From Undibacterium umbellatum (GTDB lineage: Bacteria; Pseudomonadota; Gammaproteobacteria; Burkholderiales; Burkholderiaceae_D), in assembly GCF_014284125.1 (NCBI RefSeq), contig NZ_JACOFX010000031.1, positions 1 to 34,616 of the forward strand: a stretch of 34,616 nt of DNA. Direction: 5' to 3'. This document shows, in pieces, positions 34,213 to 34,616 of this stretch. Positions within the stretch are counted from its first letter, which is position 1. Every line of letters starts with the position of its first letter. Position numbers and translations under genes: made by a program. The notes under the pieces are model-generated. The model worked only from the letters and a program-made list of their open reading frames with translations. It ran no database searches and was not told the origin of the DNA.

Positions 34213-34335
34213 GGGGTCACCCATTAGCCCCCGGTAGTCAAGTAGTCGAACAAGATACTCGCAACACACCGCGATCATATTTACTGCGCCACCACATGCT
34301 TGTTTCAAATGCCGTCGTGCCTTTTGCTTCAACGT
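34213..34335. repeat. Direct repeat, copy 1 (about 123 bp)
   Basis: Begins GGGGTCACCCATTAGCCC and ends TTTTGCTTCAACGT. It matches 34493-34616 with two substitutions and one single-base indel, a period of 280 bp. No open frame is shared by the two copies because of the indel. I cannot identify the source; it may be the end of an insertion element or a decayed gene. Confidence 0.85.
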
Positions 34336-34474
34336 GTGGTTGCGTGAATCGCACCAGTCACCCATGTGGATCTAGCGAAACATCAAACCTGGATTTCGCC
34401 CAAGTAGCACAGCTACTCCAGAAGCATCTCAGTGCCGCGTTGCTTCCAAGTGATGGGCAGATCTGTGGCTACCG

Positions 34475-34498
34475 CAGGCCGGGGTCCAGGCCGGGGTC
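34475..34498. repeat. 12-bp perfect tandem duplication CAGGCCGGGGTC x2
   Basis: CAGGCCGGGGTC occurs at 34475-34486 and again at 34487-34498, at the left border of the second 123-bp repeat copy. It looks like a recent slippage or junction duplication. Confidence 0.85.
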
Positions 34499-34616
34499 AC
34501 CCATTAGCCCCCGGTAGTCAAGTAGTCGAACAAGATACTCGCAACACACCGCGATAATATTTACTGCGCCACCACATGTTTGTTTCAAAATGCCGTCGTG
34601 CCTTTTGCTTCAACGT
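34493..34616. repeat. Direct repeat, copy 2 (runs into the window edge)
   Basis: Nearly identical to 34213-34335 (two substitutions, one indel). The similarity continues to the last base of the window, so the true repeat may be longer and the array may hold further copies beyond the edge. Confidence 0.85.

Noticed and set aside
34165..34365. Possible transposase fragment in the direct repeat (minus strand)
   Set aside because: The 66-codon frame is not shared by the second copy because of a one-base indel, and no transposase motif could be recognised.

Overview
The window (34.6 kb) starts with a plasmid- or chromid-type replication/partition module and is then dominated by one gene of 26.3 kb. 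It looks like a secondary replicon (plasmid, megaplasmid or chromid) of a Gram-negative bacterium. The ParA/ParB/Rep style, the moderate GC content and the kind of giant LysM-containing RHS protein fit a betaproteobacterium of the Burkholderiales, perhaps near Oxalobacteraceae. That placement is inference; no rRNA, tRNA or other taxonomic marker is present.

Layout. 1-463: no convincing gene. 464-1579 (minus): putative replication initiator. 1708-1740: a 13-bp-stem terminator. 1805-3777 (minus): a parA-parB operon with a readable promoter upstream of parA. 3778-4356: non-coding region rich in short repeats, including a 14-bp inverted repeat whose right arm reaches the start of the next gene. 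4357-5391 (plus): a tyrosine-recombinase-like protein that has lost several canonical catalytic residues. 5392-7354: sparse region with a 41-aa membrane miniprotein, an 89-bp IS5-type miniature element with a TTAG target duplication, a 55-aa miniprotein with a strong Shine-Dalgarno sequence, and a 166-aa antiparallel ORF of uncertain status.

7355-33700 (plus) encodes a single 8,781-aa YD/RHS-repeat protein. In order it has an RHS-type N-terminal cap, an irregular YD region, a very regular array of alternating 21-aa YD units, further diverse YD repeats, a ~600-aa non-YD insert, more YD repeats, a LysM domain, an Ala/Gly-rich hydrophobic region, a low-complexity linker and a ~190-aa C-terminal tip with a nuclease-like E-I-T-N-G-K core. 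Five bases after its stop codon lies a small acidic gene (33706-34101), placed and sized like a cognate immunity gene. Together they look like a polymorphic-toxin/immunity pair of extreme size. After it come a hairpin and two ~123-bp direct repeats, the second cut by the window edge.

The strongest structural signal is the DNA-level organisation of the YD array. From 14459 to 21487 the 126-bp unit keeps exact register at every landmark I checked (about 20 positions). Inside it are higher-order duplications of 7 units (882 bp) and 4 units (504 bp). This suggests the protein grew by repeated segmental duplication under selection for whole 42-aa units.
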